64,000 nt of DNA from positions 310,001 to 374,000 of the forward strand of contig NZ_QUZZ01000002.1 in NCBI RefSeq assembly GCF_003545695.1, given 5' to 3'. This stretch comes from Taibaiella helva (GTDB taxonomy: Bacteria > Bacteroidota > Bacteroidia > Chitinophagales > Chitinophagaceae). Below the pieces are notes generated by a model that saw only the letters and a list, made by a program, of their open reading frames with translations, was not told the DNA's origin and did no database searches. Each line of letters begins with the position of its first letter. Within the stretch, counting starts at the first letter, position 1. The translations under genes and the position numbers were made by a program. This document shows positions 54,967-62,117 of the stretch, piece after piece.

Positions 54967-55137
54967 CTAAAGAGTACAGCCATAGCTGGCCGGTTTGGGC
55001 GGCTGAAGGATCTGCAGCGCTGGGGCAATCGGGCCCTGACCGCCGGCTACCTTTTCCTGCTCTTTGGTGTTTAAAGCCACAATCCTTGTTTTTACAAGTT
55101 CCATTTTGTTTGCGGTAATTTTCTTTGTTGTTTTCAT
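54967..55137 (-). CDS. Double-glycine leader peptide heading a LytS/LytTR operon
   Basis: A 56-residue peptide from the ATG at 55137 to the TAG at 54967. The first 33 residues form a basic leader starting MKTTKKITANKMELVKTRIV and ending in VAGG (residues 30-33), the leader type of Bacteroidota ribosomal peptides. The 23-residue mature part starts QGPIAPALQI, is rich in Pro (five), Ala and Gln, and has one Cys near the end (YGCTL). It has too few Cys and Ser for a ringed lanthipeptide and looks more like a signal peptide. A -7 box and a phased repeat lie just upstream; kinase and regulator genes lie just downstream. Confidence 0.72.
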   Translation of the reverse strand: MKTTKKITANKMELVKTRIVALNTKEQEKVAGGQGPIAPALQILQPPKPASYGCTL

Positions 55138-55171
55138 AAGTCAGAAATTAAGGATGAAGAAATATGATATG

Positions 55172-55179
55172 CAAAAATA
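55172..55179 (-). promoter_or_regulatory. -7 box of the peptide-kinase-regulator operon
   Basis: On the minus strand, TATTTTTG matches TAnnTTTG exactly, 34 bases before the peptide ATG. The -33 region has no TTG at the right distance and is instead occupied by the direct repeat at 55182-55213, as in activator-dependent promoters. Confidence 0.6.
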
Positions 55180-55181
55180 CC

Positions 55182-55213
55182 AAAATCGTAGTTGGGCGTA
55201 GAAAATCGTAGTT
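55182..55213 (-). promoter_or_regulatory. Candidate LytTR operator: two 12-bp direct repeats 20 bp apart
   Basis: AACTACGATTTT (minus strand) occurs exactly twice, at 55202-55213 and 55182-55193 (plus-strand form AAAATCGTAGTT). The start-to-start distance is 20 bp, about two helical turns, which is the arrangement bound by LytTR dimers. The proximal copy ends 2 bp upstream of the -7 box. Confidence 0.65.
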
Positions 55214-55333
55214 CATGATAAAAAGACCAGCCTCTATCAAGTTAATTTACCGGAATATCTGTTCGGAATTATTTTAGCTATAATAAAAAAAAACTCCCGG
55301 AATCCGGAAGTGCTAAAACCTAAAACAACAATT

Positions 55334-55630
55334 ATGGCTACTATTAACGAGGTTGCTTTTGCCGACCTGGAAAAAGAAAGGAACAGCTCCCGGTTAACCG
55401 AGCTGGAGCGGAAAGATCCGCAGAGGGTGCTCGCCGATTTTTTCAGCCTGTCCACGCTGGAGGATATAAGGAGTGGGCTGTGCAGTTGGTTGCTTGCTTC
55501 TTTTAAAGCTAATAACGGTGACCAGTTTGCCTATATTCATTTGTGGCAGCAGCTGGAACGCTTGCTGGAAGCGAGTTGGCTGCTGAACCAGCAGGATGTG
55601 GTGACCACCGCCGACCACGAAGAGGCCTAG
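55334..55630 (+). CDS. Small hypothetical protein divergent from the peptide operon
   Basis: A 98-residue acidic, helical protein from the ATG at 55334 (MATINEVAFADLEKER). It has no signal peptide, Cys motif or membrane segment. The middle, with ADFFSLSTLEDIRSGLCSWLLASFKANN and LWQQLERLLEASWLL, is amphipathic. I do not recognise the family. Its upstream region is shared with the divergent peptide-kinase-regulator operon, so it may be co-regulated through the same repeat. It is convergent with the PspC gene, with stops 3 bases apart. Confidence 0.6.
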   Translation: MATINEVAFADLEKERNSSRLTELERKDPQRVLADFFSLSTLEDIRSGLCSWLLASFKANNGDQFAYIHLWQQLERLLEASWLLNQQDVVTTADHEEA

Positions 55631-55633
55631 CTT

Positions 55634-55867
55634 TTAGCGCCAGCGCAGGGGGTTCCGGCGATTGAGCCAGATATAGTTCCTGATGTTCATCCAGAAGGCC
55701 AGGATCATATAAAGGATCAGTGGGGAACCCAGGGTAAGGAAGGAAATGTAAATGAACCAGAGCCTGATGCGGGAAGTAGCGATGCCCAACCGTTCACCGA
55801 TGGCGCTGCATACGCCGAAAGCCTGCCATTCGATATAATTCTTGAAACGATAAAGCGGATTTTTCAT
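55634..55867 (-). CDS. PspC domain protein
   Basis: A 77-residue single PspC domain: NYIEWQAFGVCSAIGERLGIATSRIRLWFIYISFLTLGSPLILYMILAFWMNI. One to two membrane helices lie at about 37-62. PspC-family proteins are involved in envelope stress. This version is short and has no added C-terminal domain. Monocistronic as far as can be seen. Confidence 0.9.
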   Translation of the reverse strand: MKNPLYRFKNYIEWQAFGVCSAIGERLGIATSRIRLWFIYISFLTLGSPLILYMILAFWMNIRNYIWLNRRNPLRWR

Positions 55868-55971
55868 GTCGTAAAGCTTGAGCTGTTCCTCTGATGCCGG
55901 TACAAAATTATCGTCTTTTCCGCTTTGATGGCTATAAGGGGCACAAGATTTTAAGATAAATTTCTGTAAGC

Positions 55972-56001
55972 AAAAAACCTTCCGGTAGAGGAAGGTTTTT
56001 T
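55972..56001 (-). terminator. Terminator of the THX gene
   Basis: AACCTTCC (55976-55983) pairs with GGAAGGTT (55990-55997), with A and T runs on both sides, so it can work in both directions. It directly follows the THX stop. Confidence 0.9.
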
Positions 56002-56002
56002 A

Positions 56003-56140
56003 TTAAGCTTTAGCTTTTTTGCCAGCTGCTTTATCTTCAGCTTTGGGTGCTGTAGCTTTTTTGGCTTTGGCAGGACGGGAAACGCCGTATGTGCCGCTGG
56101 AAATTTTGCCTCTTTTGGTGCGAATATCACCTCTACCCAT
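56003..56140 (-). CDS. 30S ribosomal protein THX
   Basis: A very small basic ribosomal protein, 45 residues from the ATG at 56140. It begins MGRGDIRTKRGKISSGTYG, the THX core, which binds the top of the 30S head. The usual core of about 25 residues is extended by a Lys/Ala-rich tail of about 20 residues. An upstream in-frame start would add 36 residues with no match, so it was rejected. It lies downstream of the HU gene on the same strand. Confidence 0.9.
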   Translation of the reverse strand: MGRGDIRTKRGKISSGTYGVSRPAKAKKATAPKAEDKAAGKKAKA

Positions 56141-56234
56141 GGTAATCTGTTTTTTGAAAAAATGAACAAAGTGCAAAAATACAAAAACCCGTGAAAAAGT
56201 TTCACAGGTTTTATAGATAAACAGTTCTATTCTT

Positions 56235-56516
56235 TTACTTTTTGCCACCTATTTTGGTAGAAAATTCTTTACCGGCTTTGAAGCGGGGCACCTTACGTGC
56301 TTTAATTTTGATCACTTCACCGGTTTGGGGGTTGCGGCCGTTACGGGCAGAGCGTTCGGAAACGGAGAACGTTCCAAAGCCTACCAGCGTTACGCGGTCG
56401 CCTTTCTTAAGCGCACTTACTACACTATTGGTAAACGAATCCAAAGCTTCGTTTGCCTGGGTTTTGGTGAGGCCTGCATCTTTAGCAAGTTTGTCCACTA
56501 ATTCTGCTTTGTTCAT
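56235..56516 (-). CDS. HU-family DNA-binding protein
   Basis: A 93-residue nucleoid protein of the HU/IHF family. It starts MNKAELVDKLAKDAGLTKTQANEALDSF; GDRVTLVGFGTFSVSERSARNGRNPQTGE is the signature that forms the DNA-binding arms, and it ends KARKVPRFKAGKEF. Dimers bend and compact DNA. THX is encoded 94 bases downstream. Length is normal. Confidence 0.97.
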   Translation of the reverse strand: MNKAELVDKLAKDAGLTKTQANEALDSFTNSVVSALKKGDRVTLVGFGTFSVSERSARNGRNPQTGEVIKIKARKVPRFKAGKEFSTKIGGKK

Positions 56517-56682
56517 AATGTGTGTTTTAATAAGTGAATTAATAGGTGAATGACAATGATGTAAAGCAAATATACTCTTCTTTTCTACATATGCAAATTT
56601 CTAATAAAAAAAATCGACGCCGAAACCCTTTCCTGTATTGCTTTTTCACAAGTTATGCACAAATAACGGCTTTTGTAATCTT

Positions 56683-57345
56683 TTAAAAGCCTCTGCTGAC
56701 GCATTGTTCAGAAAATTTCGCTATTGCTGGTCGCCTGGCGCTCTTTCGAAAGTGGCTTCCTGTCTTCGTTACAGCCTGGTGTATTGCCTTGGCCGTTAGC
56801 TGGACATTGCTTTCACAAAGCTTCTTCAGGTTGGCCAGCCCGGTAGAAAAATCTTTATCCATACGGTCATCCATATCGATAAAGAAATAAGAAATGGCAT
56901 TCATGGGATAAGGCATTTTGCAGTCGAATCCCCAGGTCAGCCTGACGGCATCGCCTTGCTGCTGCAAGTGATAGAAAGCCTTGGCTTTACTTTTGAAGGG
57001 CTTTACGAAGGCGATGTCGATCATAATATGCTCGTAGGGCTGCAGCCTGGTATAGGTCTGTGAGCCGCTGCCGACCTCGTCGTTGCCTTCCCAGCTGTAA
57101 ACCGCGCCGGGCGTGCCGTCGGTGCCGCTGATGCTACGGCGCATACCCGGATCTTTTGCCTTCCAGGGATCCCATTTTTCTATGTTGGCGAAGAGGCTGA
57201 TGTTCTTCCATACTTCCTCTTTCGGCGCATGGATCACGGTGCTCCGTTCAAAATGATAGGCACGGGAAATAAAAATGCCGGATATGAGTATAAAGGCAAC
57301 CACCAGCAGGACGACGATGCCTAGGACACGGAAAAAATTCTTCAT
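56683..57345 (-). CDS. SRPBCC-family (polyketide cyclase-like) membrane-anchored protein
   Basis: A 220-residue protein with one N-terminal membrane helix (VLGIVVLLVVAFILISGIFI) followed by an SRPBCC/START-like lipid-binding domain: FERSTVIHAPKEEVWKNISLFANIEKWDPW, YSWEGNDEVGSGSQTYTRLQPYEHIMI and the C-terminal helix DKDFSTGLANLKKLCE. Ligand unknown. The last 35 residues (after LCESNVQ) are unlike the family end and basic, perhaps the result of a late frameshift or stop loss. Confidence 0.82.
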   Translation of the reverse strand: MKNFFRVLGIVVLLVVAFILISGIFISRAYHFERSTVIHAPKEEVWKNISLFANIEKWDPWKAKDPGMRRSISGTDGTPGAVYSWEGNDEVGSGSQTYTRLQPYEHIMIDIAFVKPFKSKAKAFYHLQQQGDAVRLTWGFDCKMPYPMNAISYFFIDMDDRMDKDFSTGLANLKKLCESNVQLTAKAIHQAVTKTGSHFRKSARRPAIAKFSEQCVSRGF

Positions 57346-57349
57346 TCGC

Positions 57350-57547
57350 TTATCGGTTTTTAAAGACGGGATCAGAAATAGATGCCATCGCTAAAGCATG
57401 GTTAATGGTCAGATGCTGTTCAGTAATGGAGACGGTATCGCCGCCGGGAGACAACATGTAAAAATAATCATATTCCCGTGCAAACAAAACGGCGCGTTTC
57501 CCATCCGTATAACAGCGTCTCCGGCCCTTACATCTGTAAAGGTAGTA
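57350..57547 (-). pseudogene. Possible coding remnant upstream of the SRPBCC gene
   Basis: A minus-strand frame of 65 codons without a good start, ending 4 bases before the SRPBCC start codon. The C-terminal part reads like protein (LFAREYDYFYMLSPGGDTVS, then TEQHLTINHALAM). A neighbouring frame just upstream reads FTDVRAGDAVIRMG and runs into it around 57500, as if a frameshift joined them. The only Met start in the main frame gives 35 residues. I do not recognise the family. Confidence 0.25.
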
Positions 57548-57571
57548 TCACAGTGTTATCAGGTGCTGCAT

Positions 57572-58132
57572 TCAGGAATGGATGCTATGTTCGGATGCCC
57601 GCATCACCAGGTGATCCATCAGCTGCTGCAGCTGTGCAGCAAGCTGATTATCGGTAAAGGTTCCTTCGGCTGAAAGGAATTTGTTGATGGAAGGAATGCA
57701 GAGAGAAGAAGGTGCCGGCATTCGGGTGCCCAGGGCTTTGAGGGTAGGAAGCAGGGAGGCCATAGCCTTATCGCCTCCGGTATATAGGGGCGAGGCGGTA
57801 ACAGCTGCTACAGGCTTCTCATTGAGGCTGCCGGAGGATACCGTCCAGTCGAGCGCATTCTTCAAGGTGCCGGGTACGCCGAAAGCATATTCCGGTGTGC
57901 AGATCAGCACGGCATCGGCATCGGCGATCTGCCGGCGAAAGGTAGCTACAGCTTCGGGTACGGGCATACCGGCCTGGTCGAGATCGGGGTTGAATGGCGG
58001 GAGCTGGTCCACGCCGATGCTGTAGCGGAGCATGCCAGGTGGCAACCTGTTTTCAATTGCTTTCAGCAGGTTAAGATTGGAAGAGGCAGCGCGCACGCTG
58101 CCCGAAATGGCCAGGATATTAGGCGTAACCAT
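57572..58132 (-). CDS. NADPH-dependent FMN reductase-like protein
   Basis: A flavodoxin-fold reductase of the NADPH-dependent FMN reductase family, 186 residues from the ATG at 58132 (MVTPNILAISGSVRAASSN). The FMN phosphate-binding loop is SGSVRAASSNLNLL. The conserved ADAVLICTPEYAFGVPGTLKNALDW is complete. It would reduce FMN or quinones with NAD(P)H. A TTG start two codons upstream is possible but less likely. The MauE-thioredoxin gene ends 27 bases upstream, so the two may share a transcript. Confidence 0.92.
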   Translation of the reverse strand: MVTPNILAISGSVRAASSNLNLLKAIENRLPPGMLRYSIGVDQLPPFNPDLDQAGMPVPEAVATFRRQIADADAVLICTPEYAFGVPGTLKNALDWTVSSGSLNEKPVAAVTASPLYTGGDKAMASLLPTLKALGTRMPAPSSLCIPSINKFLSAEGTFTDNQLAAQLQQLMDHLVMRASEHSIHS

Positions 58133-58158
58133 ATGCAATGTCGTTTTAGCTTAACGGA

Positions 58159-59121
58159 CTAGCGGGCGATCCAATGCTCGATCTCTTTCTGGTTGAGCGC
58201 GGGGACGTCTATTTTGCGGACCACTGTTGTATCCTGCATCCACAGGATCACCGGAACACCGCCGCTGCCTGAAGCGTGCACCATATCGACGAAATCCTCA
58301 GGCGCAAGAAAATGGTAGGGAATATCCTGCGCTTTGGTTGCCGCGAGGAACTCGGCAAAACGTTCTGCCCTGGTGCTGTCTGTTCCACCCGACAGGGCGA
58401 AATAAAAAGGGAGGGCGGGATTATCTTTCTTCATAGCTGCAATAGCTTTGGCGGCATCCCGGCAATGCGGGCAGCTCAGGCTCATAAAGCAGAGAATATG
58501 CTTGCCATGGCGTAGCTCGGTTACCGGGTGCTCCGACTTTGTAGTGGTATAAAGCTTGCTGAGCGGCATCTGAAGCTGGCGTTGCATCGGGTAGATGAAG
58601 AACGGCACGGCGATAATAATGGCCGCTACCGGGAAAGAGGCGATATTCAATACCACGCCGTCCTGGGGGCGATGCCATTTCAGCAGCACCGATACCGCAA
58701 CGATGAGTCCCGCATTTTTTAATATAGACATTGCAGGCGACATGGGGACGATATTGCCCATGCAGCCGCAGTTGACATCATTACCTTGTGTGAGCAGCAG
58801 GTAGAACAGGTGTAGCGTAAACAGCAGCAGGAGGTACAGGCAACTGTACAGCACCCAGCGCCGCCAGCCCAGGATGCTCAGCAGCAACAGCAGGCCCAGC
58901 GCCGCTTCCAGCCCGATAAAGAAGCGGGCCAGCAGAGCAGCCAGCTGCTGCGACAGGTGGATCTGGTTACTGATGGTATATTCAAAATAAGCCACGGGCT
59001 CGGTCTTGGCATAGGCCGAAAAAAGGAACAGGCAGCCAATAGCAGCCGACAGCAGGATCATGGCAATCCTGAGCCCTTTGTTCTGTTTTATGGAAGGAGT
59101 TGCGGCTTCTGGTGGTATCAT
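58159..59121 (-). CDS. MauE/DoxX-like membrane domain fused to a thioredoxin-like domain
   Basis: A 320-residue protein. Residues 1-190 contain four to five membrane helices of the MauE/DoxX type (IAMILLSAAIGCLFLFSAYAK, LLARFFIGLEAALGLLLLLS, a Cys pair in GNDVNCGCMGNIVPMSP, then ILKNAGLIVAVSVLL). The C-terminal 130 residues are a periplasmic thioredoxin-like fold with the CxxC motif FMSLSCPHCRDAAK and the cis-Pro region GVPVILW. This combination resembles vitamin K epoxide reductase/MauE-type disulfide machinery. It probably handles thiol-disulfide exchange in the periplasm; partners are not known. Confidence 0.8.
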   Translation of the reverse strand: MIPPEAATPSIKQNKGLRIAMILLSAAIGCLFLFSAYAKTEPVAYFEYTISNQIHLSQQLAALLARFFIGLEAALGLLLLLSILGWRRWVLYSCLYLLLLFTLHLFYLLLTQGNDVNCGCMGNIVPMSPAMSILKNAGLIVAVSVLLKWHRPQDGVVLNIASFPVAAIIIAVPFFIYPMQRQLQMPLSKLYTTTKSEHPVTELRHGKHILCFMSLSCPHCRDAAKAIAAMKKDNPALPFYFALSGGTDSTRAERFAEFLAATKAQDIPYHFLAPEDFVDMVHASGSGGVPVILWMQDTTVVRKIDVPALNQKEIEHWIAR

Positions 59122-59328
59122 GGCTCAAAAGTAAAACCGGCATGGCTAAAGCGCACCGGTATATTGTTAATGCTGCTGTTAATAATTAAGATCTGCTGCG
59201 TGGCATGGTGCTTCCGGCTTGCCGGGAACGGGGAAATGCTGCACCGGTGCTGCGTTGGACGTCTTACAGTAAATGGCCGCCCTGTTTTCAGGGCGGCCAT
59301 TTGTTCTGCGAGTAAGTTTCACCGGTAT

Positions 59329-59865
59329 TTATTTCGGAATGCTGAAGGCGCCATTGCTTACTGTGTGATTGTCGGCAGTGCCCATACCATTGGGCGCAAC
59401 TACAAAATTGAAAGAGCCTTCTACATCGCCCTGGTCCTTGGTAATGGTCACTACGAAGGTCTCGTCTCCGGTCTTGGCCAGGAAATGGGTATAAGTACCG
59501 TCGTCCTGCACGCTGTACATGCCTACAGTACCCATCTGTATAGGATAGGTGCCGGGGCCCATATAGTTGGTAATGGTCAGCGATATGGATTTGTTGTTCT
59601 TGGGATCTTTGATCTTGCTGTCCATCACGCCGGAAACAACCAGGGTGCGTACGCCGTCGACGGTCTTGTCGCTTACATATTTGGAATTGGCCACGAAAGT
59701 TTCTCCGTCGATAACAGCCGTAAAGGTGCCGCGCAGCGGGTTCTTGATCGTATCCCTGCCCGGAACCTGGGGTGTGGCGTCATACTCTGAAGAGCAGGAA
59801 GTGAAAGACGCTGCAAACAGTCCGATGCCGGCACATACTAAAGCCAGTTGGAGAATTTTTTTCAT
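59329..59865 (-). CDS. DUF6252-like lipoprotein
   Basis: A 178-residue lipoprotein with the lipobox SFTSC (Cys near residue 24). The beta-rich body starts after a Pro-rich linker with LRGTFTAVIDGETFVANSKYVSDK, then SLTITNYMGPGTYPI and GSFNFVVAPNG, as in the DUF6252 family of Bacteroidota. Surface or periplasmic location is likely. Function unknown. Confidence 0.75.
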   Translation of the reverse strand: MKKILQLALVCAGIGLFAASFTSCSSEYDATPQVPGRDTIKNPLRGTFTAVIDGETFVANSKYVSDKTVDGVRTLVVSGVMDSKIKDPKNNKSISLTITNYMGPGTYPIQMGTVGMYSVQDDGTYTHFLAKTGDETFVVTITKDQGDVEGSFNFVVAPNGMGTADNHTVSNGAFSIPK

Positions 59866-59971
59866 GCTATGGAAAAATGTTGATCGTTTTGGATAATAAA
59901 TAATCTCCGTAAAGATATAATTTACAGGATAAATTCAAAGTATTCTGCCAAAAAAATTGAATAGCCGTGGC

Positions 59972-61039
59972 CTAGCGGTCGAAAAGCAGGAAGCCGGGCC
60001 CCAATCCTGTAGTAAAAGACTGCATCAGGCTGCCATCGGTTTGGTAAACGCTGATGCTTCCCTGTTGGATGAAGCCTTTGGGATCGCCTACATAAATGCG
60101 ATTGGTAGCAGCGTCGACGAGCAGGGCCCAGAAGTATTGCAACGCCCGGGCTTGTACAAACAGGCCGGTGGGCAGGGAATTGGCAGCGATACTCATGCGG
60201 TACACGCCGTTATAAGCCGTGCCGCCGTTATAATTTACGCCCAGGAAATAAAGGGTGTCCCGCCCGGGATTCCAGCAGGGCTTCATCACATCGGCGCCTG
60301 CCGGAAAGATAAAACTCTTTACTGTAGCCCCGCTGACGGGGTTAATGCAAGTGAGCGAAGCTTCTTTCTGTTTATACACATTGCCGGCCAATACCCATAG
60401 CATGCCATTCTTGTCGCTTAATACCTGCTGGCCCGCTGCGCCGGCAATGGGGATGCGTCGCATGATGGTATCGGCAGCAGGGTCGATCTCGTAGATATGA
60501 CGGCAGGCGGTATCCCAGTTGCAGGCATACACCTTGCCGTTCAGCAGCGTCATCCCTTCCGAGTTGGCATAGTCAATAGCAATGCTGCCCGTTACCTGCA
60601 GGGTCTGCAGGTTCACGATATTGATCTTCGGCGCATAAAGGCAGCTGACATACATTTTATCTTCGCTTACCTTCAGCATATAGCGGGGCTTGGGCAGAGA
60701 GATATTGGCCTGCAGCTTGAAGTCGTTCTTATTCACCACGGCAATCTTATCCGAATTGTTGACCGCCAGGAACAGCCGGTCTCCGTCGAGCAGCATGCTT
60801 TGCAGGATATCGCCCAGCGCTTGCCCGCCGTTGGCCCCGCTGTACACGTTGTTGAAGACGGTACCGGCATCCGGCTCAAAGAAGGATAAGGAAGCGTTGC
60901 CATTGCCGAGGCTGCCTTCGTTGGCGATCAGCAGCCGCCTGGCGCCGGTGGCTACAGGTGGCGGCGCCGGATCGGCCGGCTTGTCTTTGACACAGGAAGC
61001 CAGGAGCAGCAGTCCCGGCAGAAGCAGGTATTTCCTCAT
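59972..61039 (-). CDS. BtuG-like beta-propeller lipoprotein (DUF5074/YncE type)
   Basis: A 355-residue lipoprotein from the ATG at 61039, with AGGAG just upstream. The lipobox is LLASC. A seven-bladed propeller follows, with repeats such as RRLLIANEGSLGNGNASLSFFEPDAG, DRLFLAVNNSDKIAVVNKNDF, DKMYVSCLYAPKINIVNLQTLQV and GKVYACNWDTACRHIYEIDP. This is the plan of BtuG, the surface lipoprotein that captures vitamin B12 for BtuB in Bacteroides. It is the third gene behind a cobalamin riboswitch, 10 bases after the preceding stop. B12 binding is inferred from fold plus riboswitch context. No btuB lies in the window. Confidence 0.82.
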   Translation of the reverse strand: MRKYLLLPGLLLLASCVKDKPADPAPPPVATGARRLLIANEGSLGNGNASLSFFEPDAGTVFNNVYSGANGGQALGDILQSMLLDGDRLFLAVNNSDKIAVVNKNDFKLQANISLPKPRYMLKVSEDKMYVSCLYAPKINIVNLQTLQVTGSIAIDYANSEGMTLLNGKVYACNWDTACRHIYEIDPAADTIMRRIPIAGAAGQQVLSDKNGMLWVLAGNVYKQKEASLTCINPVSGATVKSFIFPAGADVMKPCWNPGRDTLYFLGVNYNGGTAYNGVYRMSIAANSLPTGLFVQARALQYFWALLVDAATNRIYVGDPKGFIQQGSISVYQTDGSLMQSFTTGLGPGFLLFDR

Positions 61040-61049
61040 AATCTCCTGG

Positions 61050-62051
61050 CTATTGTTTCCGTATCCTGGATACAGAATGTTCGCGGCCATTATCAAGGCG
61101 CATAAAGTAAAGACCGGAGCTGAGCCCGGCCAGGCTGATCCTGGTCTGGCCGGCAAAAGCGCCCTGCCGCAGCAGGCGGCCGCAGACATCGGTCAGTTGG
61201 TATTGTAGCCGCCCGCCGGTCTGCGTTTCCACGATAAGATCATTGCCGGCCGGGTTGGGGTAATACCTGAGCTGCCATCCCGCGGCCACGGCATCGATGC
61301 CCGTAGCCGGCTGTCCGCTGTTGATAACACCTACGGCTTGCAGGTCGAAGCCGCCGGAAGCGAATGCGCTGGGATAAGGATCATTGATGATGCGTCCGTC
61401 TTTATCCCGCGAGGCATATTGCGGATCGATGCTGCCGACCACATCGACAATGCGGACATGGGTCACCTGGTTGATATCCAGTCCAGGCGTGCCTTTCAGC
61501 GCTTCAAGATCGAAGGGTGTGCCGAAACCGGTCTTGTATTTACCGGCAAGGTTATTGTAGTAAATGGCATTACTGTAAGTGAAATTGTCTATCTGTGTGG
61601 TATTCTGCATCGGCGAGCTTGCCGGAAAGCGGAAAAAGTGCTCGCCATCCGAACTTACCTCGACAAAGGCCAGCTCCAGGTAAGCCATGGTATCGTTCTC
61701 CGGGTTGGAAAAGCCATTCTCAAACACGGCGAAGTCGGGACCCTGTCCATTCACAATTGGGTGGGGAAAGGTAACGACAGCCACGCCGCTGTCGCCCAGG
61801 CTCAGCACCGCGCCGTGTGGTGCGCCGTAGATATCGCTTGCAGTGCCCATAGAGGGCTGCCCCAGGCTCTTGTCGGCAATATCCAGCCAGCCGCGGTGCA
61901 GGGTGCAGCCCGATGCCCATTCCTTGAAAAGGGGGCTGCCTGCTGCTATGCCTTCACTGCCTGGCAACGGCGCCTGTGGCGCAAACTGGGCTATAGCGGG
62001 AAAGGTTCCCAAGGACAATACCGCAAATAAGGCGAGTACTTGTTTCTTCAT
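61050..62051 (-). CDS. T9SS cargo protein of a cobalamin-regulated operon
   Basis: A 333-residue secreted protein. The signal peptide ends in AIAQ. The main domain (about 22-235) contains GAVLSLGDSGVAVVTFPHPIVNGQGPDFAVFENGF, AYLELAFVEVSSDGEHFFRFP and THVRIVDVVGSIDP. I recall this cell-surface family from cobalamin loci of other Bacteroidota but cannot name it. The last 75 residues are a T9SS type A sorting domain (YYPNPAGNDLIVETQTGG ... GLSSGLYFMRLDN). It lies between the DUF4465-like and BtuG-like genes and probably helps hold or deliver B12 at the surface. Confidence 0.78.
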   Translation of the reverse strand: MKKQVLALFAVLSLGTFPAIAQFAPQAPLPGSEGIAAGSPLFKEWASGCTLHRGWLDIADKSLGQPSMGTASDIYGAPHGAVLSLGDSGVAVVTFPHPIVNGQGPDFAVFENGFSNPENDTMAYLELAFVEVSSDGEHFFRFPASSPMQNTTQIDNFTYSNAIYYNNLAGKYKTGFGTPFDLEALKGTPGLDINQVTHVRIVDVVGSIDPQYASRDKDGRIINDPYPSAFASGGFDLQAVGVINSGQPATGIDAVAAGWQLRYYPNPAGNDLIVETQTGGRLQYQLTDVCGRLLRQGAFAGQTRISLAGLSSGLYFMRLDNGREHSVSRIRKQ

Positions 62052-62080
62052 AAAGGCAAAATTACGACAGGAAAAGAGTA

Positions 62081-62105
62081 GCCCGCAAAAAAATGCTTTG
62101 CGGGC
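62081..62105 (-). terminator. Hairpin inside the cobalamin operon
   Basis: GCCCGCAAA (62081-62089) pairs with TTTGCGGGC (62097-62105). A 9-bp stem in the 66-base gap between the first and second genes. T content after it on the minus strand is low, so it may protect mRNA ends or partially terminate. Confidence 0.5.
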
Positions 62106-62117
62106 CGCAGGGTTGCT

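Noticed and set aside
59972-61189. Longer start of the BtuG-like protein (50 more residues)
   Set aside because: It would overlap the preceding gene and bury the lipoprotein signal. The ATG at 61039 has AGGAG upstream and starts directly at the signal peptide.
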